A DNA stretch of 64,000 nt, from assembly GCA_025210375.1 (NCBI GenBank), contig JAOASB010000026.1, positions 1-64,000 of the forward strand, read 5' to 3'. Positions 45,419 to 54,182 of the stretch are shown here, one piece after another. Position 1 is the first letter of the stretch. Every line of letters starts with the position of its first letter. The stretch is from Maledivibacter sp. GTDB lineage: Bacteria > Bacillota > Clostridia > Peptostreptococcales > Caminicellaceae. The position numbers and the translations under genes are program-made. The notes below the pieces were generated by a model. That model saw only the letters and a list, made by a program, of their open reading frames with translations, was not told the origin of the DNA and did not search any database.

Positions 45419-46213
45419 ATGCAAAGCATTACTAAGTATAAAAAAATAACAATTTCCTATGAGGTTTTTATAACTTTATTAGCTTTAGTTGCAGTTAGTT
45501 TATCACTTTTAGATTTAACAGGGAAAATATCAATTGAGTCTTGTGAAGTGTTATATTATACAGATTTATGTATATTAATAATATTCTCTATTGATTATGT
45601 AATTCGATTAATATTGTCAAATAATAAAAAGGAATTCTTCAAGCAAAATATATTAGATCTAGTAGCTATTATTCCTTTTAATTCTCTTTTTAGGGCTTTT
45701 AGAATAGTAAGATTAACAAGGATATTTCGTATTACTAAAATATCGAAATTAACTAAGATAACTAGATTAGCAAGATTATTTGCATTTAGCAGAAAATTTG
45801 GGGGTAAGATAGATAAGTTTGTAAAGACTAATGGATTCGTGAATATTCTTTATCTAACAATTACCACCATTATTTTAGGTTCAGTAGGCATATACATTGT
45901 AGAGCAAGATAAAACCATCGATTCTTTTGGTGATGCTATGTGGTGGAGTTTTGTAACTACAACAACTGTAGGATATGGAGATATTTCTCCTGTGACGATT
46001 CTTGGGAGGATAATTGCAGCAATACTTATGATTGTAGGTATTGGGTTTATTAGTATGTTGACAGGTACAATTGCAACTTATTTTTTAAATCAAAGAGAAG
46101 AAAAAACAGATAGCAAAAAATATGTGAAAAAAATTGTTGATTTATCAATGCTTAGCGAAGAACAATATAAAGAAGTTTTAAATTATATTGACTATATAAA
46201 GAGCAAAAAGTAA
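45419..46213 (+). CDS. Voltage-gated-type potassium channel
   Basis: A 264-residue six-helix ion channel. The S4 segment FRAFRIVRLTRIFRITKISKL (about 96-116) has a basic residue at every third position. The selectivity filter TTTTVGYGD lies near 181-189 between the pore helix and S6. A soluble charged tail follows. It forms tetramers in the membrane and conducts K+. It lies 51 nt after the previous gene. It is an odd neighbour for sporulation genes and may be cargo of the repeat region. Confidence 0.9.
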   Translation: MQSITKYKKITISYEVFITLLALVAVSLSLLDLTGKISIESCEVLYYTDLCILIIFSIDYVIRLILSNNKKEFFKQNILDLVAIIPFNSLFRAFRIVRLTRIFRITKISKLTKITRLARLFAFSRKFGGKIDKFVKTNGFVNILYLTITTIILGSVGIYIVEQDKTIDSFGDAMWWSFVTTTTVGYGDISPVTILGRIIAAILMIVGIGFISMLTGTIATYFLNQREEKTDSKKYVKKIVDLSMLSEEQYKEVLNYIDYIKSKK

Positions 46214-46339
46214 TTATAACAGAAATGACTTGGTCTTTATATTCTTAGCTCAAAAATTAAGTTGTATAGGCAACTGACTAATCAATACGCCAAATTTACA
46301 ATAGCACTTCTTGATCTAATATAAAAATTTAGCAGTATA

Positions 46340-46759
46340 GTAATGCAGGCTAACACCATCATGATGAATAGCCTTGCATCAAATGTGGCATTAACGGTGC
46401 AAAATAAAATTAGATCAACGGAAACTGCAAGTATTAAGGTGCCTTTAGGGAATATATTTGGAAGCCAGCTATTGGCCCAATATGGACCCAAGGTAAATAT
46501 AAAGGTTACTCCAATAGGAAGAGTTAATGTAGATTTTTTCACAGAATTTCAACAATCGGGTATAAATCAAACAAGGCATAAGATATATCTATCCGTAAAT
46601 ACCCAAGTAAAGACCATCGTACCATTCATTTCAAAAACCATAGAAGTAAAATCAACCGTCCCCATTGCAGAAACAATAATAGTCGGAAGGGTTCCCGATA
46701 ATTATATAAACGTCCCCGAAAAGGACTTCATGAACGTGGTTCCCGATGGTAGTGATTGA
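46340..46759 (+). pseudogene. Truncated yunB copy (3' 60 percent)
   Basis: Starting at atgcaggctaacaccatc it matches yunB from 42723 to its stop with only a handful of changes and the frame intact. The 5' part, helix, start codon and ribosome site are missing. The match continues past the stop through the 135-bp leader into the next paralogue gene, so the duplicated unit exceeds 550 bp. The low divergence points to recent duplication or gene conversion. Confidence 0.88.
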
Positions 46760-46894
46760 TACCTGTAATTACCAAGTAATATTCTGTAAACTTTTATTGT
46801 ATAATACCAAAAAATATAAAAACAGACTGTTTCTTTCTAAAATTTACATATAGAATAATATATGAATTTGAAGACAATTTAAGGAGGGCAAAAG

Positions 46895-48124
46895 ATGAAA
46901 ATTAGGAAATTAGGAGTTTGTTTTTTGGTGGCTATGTTGATGGTATCCTTTGTGATGGGTAGTGTAAGTATCAATGCTTATGCAGTGGAAGCAAAGAAAA
47001 TAGGTATAGGAAATCTTACAGAGGATGATTTAGTTGCGGCTTGGTATTTTGATGAGGATAGTGGGGATGTGGTAAAGGATTATAAAGGCAATTATGATGG
47101 GAATATTAATGGAGCTACTAAGATTGATACTCCTTATGGAAAAGGTATGACATTTGATGGTGTAGATGATTATATACAGTTTAGTGATAAAGTGATACCT
47201 GTAGGGGAGAAAACTATAAGATTCAAAATGAAAGTATCTAAAGCTAAAGAACATGAGCAAGTAATATTTTCAAATATTAATGATGGTAGAACTCAAAAGG
47301 GGATACATGCAATTGTGCATACTAGTGGGAAATTATATATACAATTTTATGATGGATATGATTTTTTAAGTATAAGCACACCTTATAGTATATGCGATAA
47401 TAAATGGCATGATATATTATTTACATGGGATGGAAGTGCTGATGATGATAGAGTAAAGTTATATGATAATAATACTACTATACCTGTTAGTACAATAACA
47501 TCAAAAAACCAAGATGTTACAAGTTATACATTGAATTTGTCTATTGGGAAAATAGCCGATGCTCCAGATAAATTTTTCGACGGTGAGCTTGGTGAAATAC
47601 AAGTATATAATGAATATTACACACCACCATCAACTCCAGTAAACCTAATAGCAGAATCTAGCCATAAAAAAGTAAACCTTTCATGGGATGAAGTAGAAAG
47701 TGCTGATAAGTATATTGTAAAAAGATCAACAACAAAAGGTGGACCATATGAAAAAATAGGTGAAACTAAAGAAACCAGTTATACAGACAGTGGTCTGGAA
47801 AATGGGACTACATATTATTATGTAGTATGTGCTGTAAAAAATGGAGTTAAAAGCCCAGATTCCAATGAAGCATCAGCAATACCGGAAGGAAGTAGCAGTG
47901 GCGGAGATAACGCACTTTTAAGAATCACAATGCTAAATGGGACAATAAACGAATATGATTTATCAATGAGTGACGTAGAAGACTTTATAGACTGGTTTGA
48001 AGATAGGGATGATCCCTATTACATAATAGAAAAGGATTACAATATAGGACCATTTGAAAGTAGAAAAGACTATATTGTGGCTGATAAGATTTTACAATTT
48101 GAAGTAATGGAATATAACGATTAA
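46895..48124 (+). CDS. Secreted LamG-FN3 protein, paralogue 2
   Basis: 409 residues with the same plan as the gene at 43275: signal peptide (MKIRKLGVCF start, ending NAYA), LamG-like domain 42-245, FN3 246-333 and the 70-residue C-terminal module. The first 90 residues and the last 150 are close to identical to paralogue 1. Residues about 110-240 are much more diverged, though still a LamG fold (WHDILFTWDG). ggaggg precedes the ATG. Confidence 0.8.
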   Translation: MKIRKLGVCFLVAMLMVSFVMGSVSINAYAVEAKKIGIGNLTEDDLVAAWYFDEDSGDVVKDYKGNYDGNINGATKIDTPYGKGMTFDGVDDYIQFSDKVIPVGEKTIRFKMKVSKAKEHEQVIFSNINDGRTQKGIHAIVHTSGKLYIQFYDGYDFLSISTPYSICDNKWHDILFTWDGSADDDRVKLYDNNTTIPVSTITSKNQDVTSYTLNLSIGKIADAPDKFFDGELGEIQVYNEYYTPPSTPVNLIAESSHKKVNLSWDEVESADKYIVKRSTTKGGPYEKIGETKETSYTDSGLENGTTYYYVVCAVKNGVKSPDSNEASAIPEGSSSGGDNALLRITMLNGTINEYDLSMSDVEDFIDWFEDRDDPYYIIEKDYNIGPFESRKDYIVADKILQFEVMEYND

Positions 48125-48324
48125 TATTATTGAGGATGGGGGTAAAGCCTTATCCTTGATTATTTTTGACGGAAAAGTAATAGTTAAGCTAGAGTGGTTT
48201 TGAATATAAGTTACGATATAGCTATAATTATTGTAGAAAAGGGGGATAAACTTATTATAATGTATAATGATACAGTTTTTTAAAAATCTGTAAGATGATA
48301 ATTAACAATTGGAAGTGTTAGGAG

Positions 48325-48582
48325 ATGGTTATTATAGATTATAAACATATTAAAAAAATCATTGATCAATGGGATCCTATGGAATTGCTTCATATGGCTC
48401 CAAATGATGAATACTCAGTTGAGATAAAGAGAATTAAAGCCTATATTGATAGGATGGAAACAAATAACGTTGAGGCATTAGCAAGGGAAATACAAAAAAT
48501 ATTTAAATTTTGCTTTTCTACTACTTTTAAAATAGAAGAATGTTTAGAAATTGGGAAGGAAATTATGGAAGAAAATAAATAA
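48325..48582 (+). CDS. DUF1871 family protein
   Basis: An 85-residue soluble protein with the DUF1871 pattern: I.QWDPMELL near 14-21, then APNDEY and a helical C-terminus. The function of the family is not established. It stands alone behind paralogue 2 and is followed by a terminator at 48636. The ribosome site taggag is unusually close to the ATG; ggaag further upstream may serve instead. Confidence 0.75.
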   Translation: MVIIDYKHIKKIIDQWDPMELLHMAPNDEYSVEIKRIKAYIDRMETNNVEALAREIQKIFKFCFSTTFKIEECLEIGKEIMEENK

Positions 48583-48635
48583 AAACTAATTAATAAAGAA
48601 GGGAAAAAATAATGATTTGATTTTGACGAGTTATT

Positions 48636-48660
48636 AGGCCGGGAAACCCGGTCTTTTTTG
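48636..48660 (+). terminator. Terminator after the DUF1871 gene
   Basis: aggccggg/cccggtct arms, a 3-nt loop and six T residues. A very similar terminator at 52837 also stands just before a yunB fragment. Confidence 0.88.
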
Positions 48661-48671
48661 ATTTTACATTA

Positions 48672-48764
48672 GTACCATTCATTTCAAAAACCATAGAAGT
48701 AGAATCAACCGTTCTCGTTGAAGAAACAATAATAGTTGGAAGGTTTCCCTATGTCAATGATTGA
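48672..48764 (+). pseudogene. yunB 3' fragment (about 93 bp)
   Basis: It matches yunB from about 43001 (accattcatttcaaaaacc) to the stop, with part of the VPDNYINVPEKD coding segment deleted. It is followed by the conserved 135-bp leader and paralogue 3. The left breakpoint is the same as that of the fragment at 52874. Confidence 0.85.
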
Positions 48765-48899
48765 TACCTGTAATTACCAAGTAATATTCTGTAAACTTTT
48801 ATTGTATAATACCAAAAAATATAAAAACAGACTGTTTCTTTCTAAAATTTACATATAGAATAATATATGAATTTGAAGACAATTTAAGGAGGACGAAAG

Positions 48900-49931
48900 A
48901 TGAAGATTAGGAAATTAGGAGTTTGTTTTGTAGTGGCTATGTTAATGGTATCCTTTGTGTTTGTGGGAGCAGAAATACAGGTTTATGCAGCACAGATTCA
49001 TGATCAATTGTTAGAACCTGAAAGTGGATGGAAAAGAATTGATGATACTGATGCTTTGATACTTTATACTGGTACATGGACAACTTGGAAAGAATCTACT
49101 CAATACAATGATATTTTACATCATATACCAGTGGGAGCAGTGCAAAAAGATATTTACGATAGTAAAGTAAATTTTAAATTTTATGGAAGTAAGTTAAGAA
49201 TAATTGCATCAAGATGGCCTGAGCATACAGAAACTTTAGCATTGAAAATTGACGGGGAGGAAGTCCAAACAGCTAACATAAAAGGAGAACGTTTAAAGCA
49301 AATACTAGTATTTTCTGTTGAGAATCTCAACCTAAATATACATTCGGTAGAGATATATTCCAAAACACCAGGAAGATGGGATTTTGACGCCATAGATATA
49401 GATGAAAATGGAGAACTATTAGACATGAACACTCCTAATATACCAGTAAACCTAACAGCAACATCAGGAGATGAAAAAGTAATTCTTTCATGTGATGAAG
49501 TTAAAGGTGCTGATAAGTATATTGTAAAAAGATCAACAAAAAAAGGTGGACCATATGAAAAAATAGGTGAAACTAAAGAAACCAGTTATACAGACAGTGG
49601 TCTTGATAATGGCACTACATACTATTATGTCGTATGTACTGTAAAAAATGGAGCTACAAGCCCCAATTCAAACGAAGTATCTGCAACACCAGGGGGAAGT
49701 AGCAGTAGCGGAGATAATGCACTTTTAAGAATTACAATGCTAAATGGGACAATAAACGAATATGATTTATCAATGAGTGACGTAGAAGACTTTATAGACT
49801 GGTTTGAAGATAGGGATGATCCATATTACATAATAAAAAAGGATTACAATATAGGGCCATTTGAAAGTAGAAAAGATTATATTATTGCTGATAAGATTCT
49901 ACAATTTGAAGTAATGGAATATAACGATTAA
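48900..49931 (+). CDS. Secreted FN3 protein with a different N-terminal domain, paralogue 3
   Basis: 343 residues. The signal peptide, FN3 (about 180-265) and C-terminal 70-residue module match paralogues 1 and 2. The LamG domain is replaced by an unrelated beta-rich domain (35-175) with LYTGTWTTWKES, VNFKFYGSKLRIIASR and RWDFDAIDID, resembling carbohydrate-binding jelly rolls in many surface proteins. The swap leaves both flanks nearly unchanged, as expected for modular exchange. Confidence 0.78.
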   Translation: MKIRKLGVCFVVAMLMVSFVFVGAEIQVYAAQIHDQLLEPESGWKRIDDTDALILYTGTWTTWKESTQYNDILHHIPVGAVQKDIYDSKVNFKFYGSKLRIIASRWPEHTETLALKIDGEEVQTANIKGERLKQILVFSVENLNLNIHSVEIYSKTPGRWDFDAIDIDENGELLDMNTPNIPVNLTATSGDEKVILSCDEVKGADKYIVKRSTKKGGPYEKIGETKETSYTDSGLDNGTTYYYVVCTVKNGATSPNSNEVSATPGGSSSSGDNALLRITMLNGTINEYDLSMSDVEDFIDWFEDRDDPYYIIKKDYNIGPFESRKDYIIADKILQFEVMEYND

Positions 49932-50142
49932 TATTATTGAGGATAGGGTTAAAACCTTATCCTTGATTGTTTTTGACGCAGAAGTATTAGTTAACGTAGG
50001 GTAGGGCTTAGGCTCTACTCTTTTCTTATTGAGCTGAAACTATATCTTTGATAGATAATATTAATTGAAGAAATTTACATATTAGTATAAAATTAAAATG
50101 AGATTTTTAAAAATTTATAGAGTGAACAATGAGGTGATGAGT

Positions 50143-50424
50143 ATGGAAGCAGTAATAGTAATATTTTCTATAATACTCCTTTATGTTATGTATGTATTTA
50201 GAAGTAAAAAGGATAGGAAAAAAATTGAAAGAAAAGTTGAAGAAATGGGTGGCAAAATTATAAATATTGAAAAGTCAGTTTTTGAAAAAGGCCCATTTAG
50301 ATTTGCTGGAAAAGGTATAATGATTTATAAATTTCAATATACAGTAAAACAAAATGGTGAAGATATAACAAAAGAGGCGTGGGTAAAAACTGGTGGATTG
50401 TTTGGTGATGATTGGAGATTTTAA
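50143..50424 (+). CDS. Small membrane protein of unknown function
   Basis: About 93 residues: a hydrophobic N-terminal helix (3-20), a basic stretch, then a soluble part ending in TGGLFGDDWRF. ATG at 50143 is chosen because gaggtgatg lies just before it; the reading frame is open back to 50098. No family is recognised. It lies in the variable stretch behind paralogue 3. Confidence 0.55.
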   Translation: MEAVIVIFSIILLYVMYVFRSKKDRKKIERKVEEMGGKIINIEKSVFEKGPFRFAGKGIMIYKFQYTVKQNGEDITKEAWVKTGGLFGDDWRF

Positions 50425-50580
50425 AAAAGATGTAAAAGCACAAATTCTTTGTTTACTCATTAAAATAGATGTCAATGGAGAATACCTAAAGGATTTTCCG
50501 TTTCTTTCCCTAGCAATGGCCCGAACCTAATCCTCCATACCTCCTAGAATTTTCAAATTGTTTAGAAAGGTTAGTATATC

Positions 50581-50809
50581 ATGACAAAATTTGCTGTAGA
50601 AATGAATATGACAAATGAGGAACTCAAAAAAAATAAAAATACATGGTGATAGCAATGACAGAGAAAAACTATATGTCTTAGCCTAAAAACTCAAAGACAT
50701 AGCATCTGAAGAACACAAGAAGATAGTAATAGAGCGAGCAGATAAAAGGGATTCGTGGGTTTTAAAAGACCTTTATAATGTTCTAAATGAATGCATGGGG
50801 TGGGATTAA
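50581..50809 (+). pseudogene. Broken small gene (frameshift and stop)
   Basis: An ATG-led frame (MTKFAVEMNMTNEELKK) runs into a poly-A frameshift. The continuation in the next frame, with one internal TAA, reads a hydrophilic product ending NVLNECMGWD and a stop at 50807. The two parts read naturally as one 75-residue charged protein. The frameshift sits in an eight-A run. I do not recognise the family. Confidence 0.6.
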
Positions 50810-50813
50810 TACA

Positions 50814-51131
50814 ATGGAAGAGAAGAAAAAAGTTAGTGTATCAAAACTAAGTATTATAGCATTTTTTTCTTTTATAGTTGGATTTTTAGTTTATTGGGGA
50901 GGGATGTTTGGGTTTTATAGTTTTATTGTTCCTCGAGACAAGGAATATTGGATTATGATTGTAACACTAATATTTCAATTTTCGGCACTTGTAATGGGTA
51001 TTGTAGATTTATTTAAAAAAGAAAGAAGAAAAGTATTATCAATAATTACAGTAATTATAAGCGGAATACCAAGTGTACTATTTCTTTTACTTTTTTTGCT
51101 AGTTAGATTTTATACAAAAGCAGTAAACTAG
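50814..51131 (+). CDS. Three-helix membrane protein of unknown function
   Basis: 105 residues with hydrophobic segments near 13-37, 45-65 and 75-98, and a basic N-terminus. ATG at 50814 follows the stop of the broken gene by 4 nt, with gggg-type sequence upstream. No specific family is recognised. It may have been co-transcribed with the now-broken small gene. Confidence 0.6.
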   Translation: MEEKKKVSVSKLSIIAFFSFIVGFLVYWGGMFGFYSFIVPRDKEYWIMIVTLIFQFSALVMGIVDLFKKERRKVLSIITVIISGIPSVLFLLLFLLVRFYTKAVN

Positions 51132-51188
51132 GGATCAAAATAGCTTAAGGGTAGTAGATCACCACTATTTTTTATATTTACTTCATTT

Positions 51189-51323
51189 CATAAGATATAT
51201 CTATCCGTAAATACTCAAGTAAAGACCATCGTACCATTCATTTCAAAAACCATAGAAGTAAAATCAACCGTCCCCATTGAAGAAACAATAATAGCTGGGA
51301 GGTTTCCCGATGGTAGTGATTGA
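51189..51323 (+). pseudogene. yunB 3' fragment (about 135 bp)
   Basis: It matches yunB from about 42957 (cataagatatatctatcc) to the stop, with the segment coding DNYINVPEKDFMNVV removed. It is followed by a tiny minus-strand gene rather than by the usual leader and paralogue. Confidence 0.85.
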
Positions 51324-51333
51324 TAGATAGACA

Positions 51334-51423
51334 CTATTTATTTAGAGAAATAAACAAAAGACCAATAGCTCCTAAAACAACCATACCGCCAAGATCGGCA
51401 AGTGCTAAAATTCTCATAGTCAT
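51334..51423 (-). CDS. 29-residue hydrophobic peptide
   Basis: On the minus strand aaagaggag precedes an ATG by 9 nt. The product has one 18-residue hydrophobic stretch and ends GAIGLLFISLNK. A homologous reading frame ending GAIGLLFIFLNK lies at 60675-60749, also beside a yunB fragment, and the pattern of changes suggests the peptide is under selection. A membrane peptide or toxin-like role is possible but unproven. Confidence 0.55.
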   Translation of the reverse strand: MTMRILALADLGGMVVLGAIGLLFISLNK

Positions 51424-51535
51424 TAAACCAATCTCCTCTTTACAATTAATGATTATATAATTTAGTTAGTACACAAATTGTACTATATATCAAAATGAGT
51501 TATGATTGTATTAAATATGGAATTATAGAGATTCT

Positions 51536-51625
51536 GGTCAAAACTTTAATTTATACATCGACAAATATGCGATGGTTCTGGGGATTTTGGACTTGTATAA
51601 GTTAAAGTCTATACTAAAATCCCTA
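51536..51625 (+). repeat. Family 2 element, copy e
   Basis: 90 bp between TA at 51534-51535 and 51626-51627. The left end tagagattctggtc and centre caaatatgcgatggttctgggg are retained and the right end is ctaaaatcccta. Its right half matches that of the copy at 62876. Confidence 0.78.
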
Positions 51626-51672
51626 TAAGCATATAAATAGTGATATGTAGTACGGGAAGTAGGGATAATAAA

Positions 51673-52572
51673 TTGAAGCGAATAGTATGCTTAATATTGA
51701 TATTAGGGGTTCTTACTGGGTGTGGATTGAAGCAGCATCCTAAAAATCCAGAAGATTATAGTGAAAAAAATAACAATAAAGGTATTGAAGTTCAAAAGCA
51801 GGTAACATCAACTGTACCAATAATAAATAAGAATGGGTTGATATTAGCTGAAAGATTTAAAGCTCCTAAGGGATATAATAGAATAAAAGCCTCAGAGGAT
51901 TCCTTCGGAGGATACCTAAGAAATTTAGCACTAAAGCCCTATGGGGCAAAGGTATTATATTATAATGGGCAAGCTAAAAATAAGCATGGTGTCTATGAGG
52001 CGGTTATAGATATGGATATTGGCAAGAAGAATCTTCAACAATGTGCTGATGCGATTATGAGGCTTAGGGGAGAGTATTTATATAGTAGAGGTGAATACGA
52101 CAAAATTCATTTTAATCTTACTAATGGATTTAGGGTGGATTATCACAAATGGATTGATGGTTATAGAGTGAGTATTAATGGAAATAATTCTAGTTATATA
52201 AAAAAGAACAAAAAATCCAATACATATAATGATTTTCGTAATTATATGGAGTTAATATTTATGTATGCAGGGACGTTATCACTATCTCAGGAGCTTGATA
52301 CAGTGAAGCTTAAGGATATGGAAATCGGAGATGTTTTAATCCAAGGTGGAAGTCCTGGGCATGCAGTTATAGTAGTTGATATGGCTAAGAACGACAATTC
52401 TGATCAGAAGCTTTTTATGCTGGCACAAAGCTATATGCCGGCACAGGACATACAGATATTAGTTAACCCAAATAATGATAATATAAGTCCGTGGTATGTA
52501 TTAAAGGATGTCGATACAATAAGGACACCGGAATGGACCTTTAGTAAAAATGATTTAAAAAGATTTAAATAG
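51673..52572 (+). CDS. DUF4846 lipoprotein
   Basis: A 299-residue lipoprotein with lipobox LTGC (Cys about 17) and a soluble DUF4846 domain. APKGYNRIKASEDSFGGYLRNLALKP is near 60-85, DCAD-like QQCADAIMRLRGEYLY is near 128-143, and DVLIQGGSPGHAVIVVDMA is near 219-237. The last segment resembles a papain/NlpC-like Cys-His region but without an obvious cysteine. The start is TTG at 51673 with gtaggga upstream. Function unknown; attached to the outer membrane face. Confidence 0.82.
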   Translation: MKRIVCLILILGVLTGCGLKQHPKNPEDYSEKNNNKGIEVQKQVTSTVPIINKNGLILAERFKAPKGYNRIKASEDSFGGYLRNLALKPYGAKVLYYNGQAKNKHGVYEAVIDMDIGKKNLQQCADAIMRLRGEYLYSRGEYDKIHFNLTNGFRVDYHKWIDGYRVSINGNNSSYIKKNKKSNTYNDFRNYMELIFMYAGTLSLSQELDTVKLKDMEIGDVLIQGGSPGHAVIVVDMAKNDNSDQKLFMLAQSYMPAQDIQILVNPNNDNISPWYVLKDVDTIRTPEWTFSKNDLKRFK

Positions 52573-52668
52573 AAAACAAGGGATAAAGACCTAAATACAT
52601 AACAATATGATAAAAAACAACTTGGAATTTTCCATACAGTTAAATCAGTGATTATAGAAGGAAGTTCT

Positions 52669-52773
52669 ATGAATAATCTCAATATATTTGCTTTGACATT
52701 AGAACACAGTTGTAAGCACTATCCCTTAATAAATTTAAAAACTTCGAGAAATGAACAAAAATTTGGAAAATAA
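52669..52773 (+). CDS. Possible 34-residue peptide
   Basis: ATG with gaaggaag 4-8 nt upstream and a 34-codon reading frame ending in TAA. The product is polar and has no recognisable features. It is supported only by the ribosome site, so it may be chance. Confidence 0.25.
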   Translation: MNNLNIFALTLEHSCKHYPLINLKTSRNEQKFGK

Positions 52774-52836
52774 GAGTGATGATAGAGTTTTGAATACACA
52801 ACTTTTTGCATAGATAATAAAGAGTAAGTTAAGTAT

Positions 52837-52863
52837 AAGACCGGTTTCCCGGTCTTTTTTTGG
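52837..52863 (+). terminator. Terminator in front of a yunB fragment
   Basis: agaccgg/ccggtct arms with a short loop and seven T residues. It is nearly the same as the terminator at 48636 and is followed by the same tttgatattagtac sequence leading into a yunB fragment. Confidence 0.85.
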
Positions 52864-52873
52864 TTTGATATTA

Positions 52874-53013
52874 GTACTATTCATTTCAAAACCACAGAAG
52901 TAAAATCAACCCTCCCCATTGCAGAAACAATAATAGGTGGAAGGACTCCCGATAATTATATAAATGTCCCCGAAAAGGACTTCATGAACGTGGTTCCCCA
53001 TGGTAGTGATTGA
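52874..53013 (+). pseudogene. yunB 3' fragment (about 140 bp)
   Basis: It matches yunB from about 43001 to the stop, including the ATTIIGG and NVPEKDFMNVV coding parts, with small changes such as a one-base loss in the ttcaaaaacc run that breaks the frame. The left junction is identical to that of the fragment at 48672. Confidence 0.85.
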
Positions 53014-53093
53014 TATATATGAGGAGGTAAGGACATAATTGATAAAATTATAAATCTAGCTATTGATTGAAGGTTTATAACTCATTTGCTTAT

Positions 53094-53265
53094 CTATATT
53101 TTGTACATTTTGGAATTTGAATTGAAATATTTTGATTTCTCAAGCTTTTCTTCGGGTTCCATTATTTCATTTTTTTCTTTTTTTCATATTCTTTAATATA
53201 TTTTCTGATTGTTTTTCCACTAAACTATTTATACCCGTAGCATCTAGATGAAGTTTAATAGAGAT
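53094..53265 (-). pseudogene. Decayed coding remnant, family unknown
   Basis: Read on the minus strand, a frame with coding-like composition (HLDATGINSLVEKQSENIL) runs into a poly-A frameshift and continues as a charged tail to a TAG at 53094. There is no start codon, and a stop lies just upstream of the segment. The ending faintly recalls C-termini of DNA recombinases, but this is too short to assign. Confidence 0.25.
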
Positions 53266-53447
53266 ATTTTAAGTCTATTTATTGTATAAATTATGTATAG
53301 TCATATATTGACATATTTCGAGCTGAAATTTACATTTTTCGAGTCTAAGATATTGACAAAAATTAAATATTATAATATTATAATGTTATAATCAATTTTA
53401 CTACGAAATATAATTTGAGGTAAGAAGGGAGGGAGGTAGGAGATGAA

Positions 53448-54158
53448 ATGATGCTGTATAAGAAAATATATGATGATATATGTGACAAGATAAAACTTGG
53501 CTATTATTCCCAAGGTGATATTCTTCCATCAGAAAAAGAGATGGAAAAGATTTATGGTGTTAGTAAAGCGCCAATTAGGCAAGCGTTATCAAAATTATCA
53601 ACTATTGGTTTAATTGAGCGAAAAGCAGGGAAAGGGACATTTGTTAAAAATCTTGATGTGTTAGATTATATTACTAACCATACTTTGAGTGGATATGCAG
53701 AGGCTATATCAAAGACCAGAGCTTGTAAGTGTGTTGCAATTAGTACTTGCGTTTTAGATGATAGAATTGCAGAAAAGCTAAATGTGAAAAAAGGAACATC
53801 TGCAACAAAAGTTACTCGAATTAGAGAACAAGATGGACAAAAAGTAATATATATGACACACTATTTGCCTTATGTTGATGAGGATTCACTTAAGGAAGAA
53901 GGCAACTTTTTTTCAATGAGATATTTACTTATATATAAGTTTGGATTTAAGCTGGAAAATGTAATTGAGAGCTTAACGGCAGTTATAGCAAATGATGAAA
54001 TAAAGAAAAAACTTTGTTTTAATGAGGATTTGGCCGTTATGAGAATCGAAAGAATATCTCTAGATGAAAATAATACTCCGAGAGCTTACATGGAATACTA
54101 TGCAAGAAGTGATATTTGGAATTACAAAGTATACTATCACAAGAAGTTTAATGAATAA
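53448..54158 (+). CDS. GntR-family (HutC/UTRA) transcriptional regulator, first copy
   Basis: 236 residues: a winged helix at 1-72 (YSQGDILPSEKEMEKIYGVSKAPIRQALSKLSTIGLIERKAGKGTFV) and a UTRA ligand domain at 85-235. It lies directly before the TRAP-transporter operon and probably controls it in response to its substrate. A paralogue at 59255-59959, transcribed in the opposite direction, closes the cluster. aggagatg precedes the ATG. Confidence 0.92.
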   Translation: MMLYKKIYDDICDKIKLGYYSQGDILPSEKEMEKIYGVSKAPIRQALSKLSTIGLIERKAGKGTFVKNLDVLDYITNHTLSGYAEAISKTRACKCVAISTCVLDDRIAEKLNVKKGTSATKVTRIREQDGQKVIYMTHYLPYVDEDSLKEEGNFFSMRYLLIYKFGFKLENVIESLTAVIANDEIKKKLCFNEDLAVMRIERISLDENNTPRAYMEYYARSDIWNYKVYYHKKFNE

Positions 54159-54182
54159 TTAAATTAAGTAAAGGAGTAAATT

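Larger units (their letters stand above)
52774..53447. other. Gene-poor stretch before the TRAP cluster
   Basis: It contains a terminator (52837-52863), a yunB fragment (52874-53013), a decayed minus-strand coding remnant (53094-53265) and the AT-rich promoter region of the GntR gene. Nothing else is supported. Confidence 0.5.

Noticed and set aside
46340..46759. Second functional YunB protein
   Set aside because: The frame is open, but it lacks the start region, membrane helix and ribosome site of yunB.
51334..51423. Type I toxin-antitoxin locus
   Set aside because: The hydrophobic peptide fits in size, but I see no overlapping antisense RNA promoter or terminator, so only the peptide is reported.
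52669..52773. 34-residue peptide as a defined gene
   Set aside because: Kept only as a low-confidence feature; the ribosome site is modest and composition gives no support.
53094..53265. Integrase gene that would explain the yunB hotspot
   Set aside because: The remnant is about 50 residues, frameshifted, and shows no catalytic motif, so it cannot be called an integrase.
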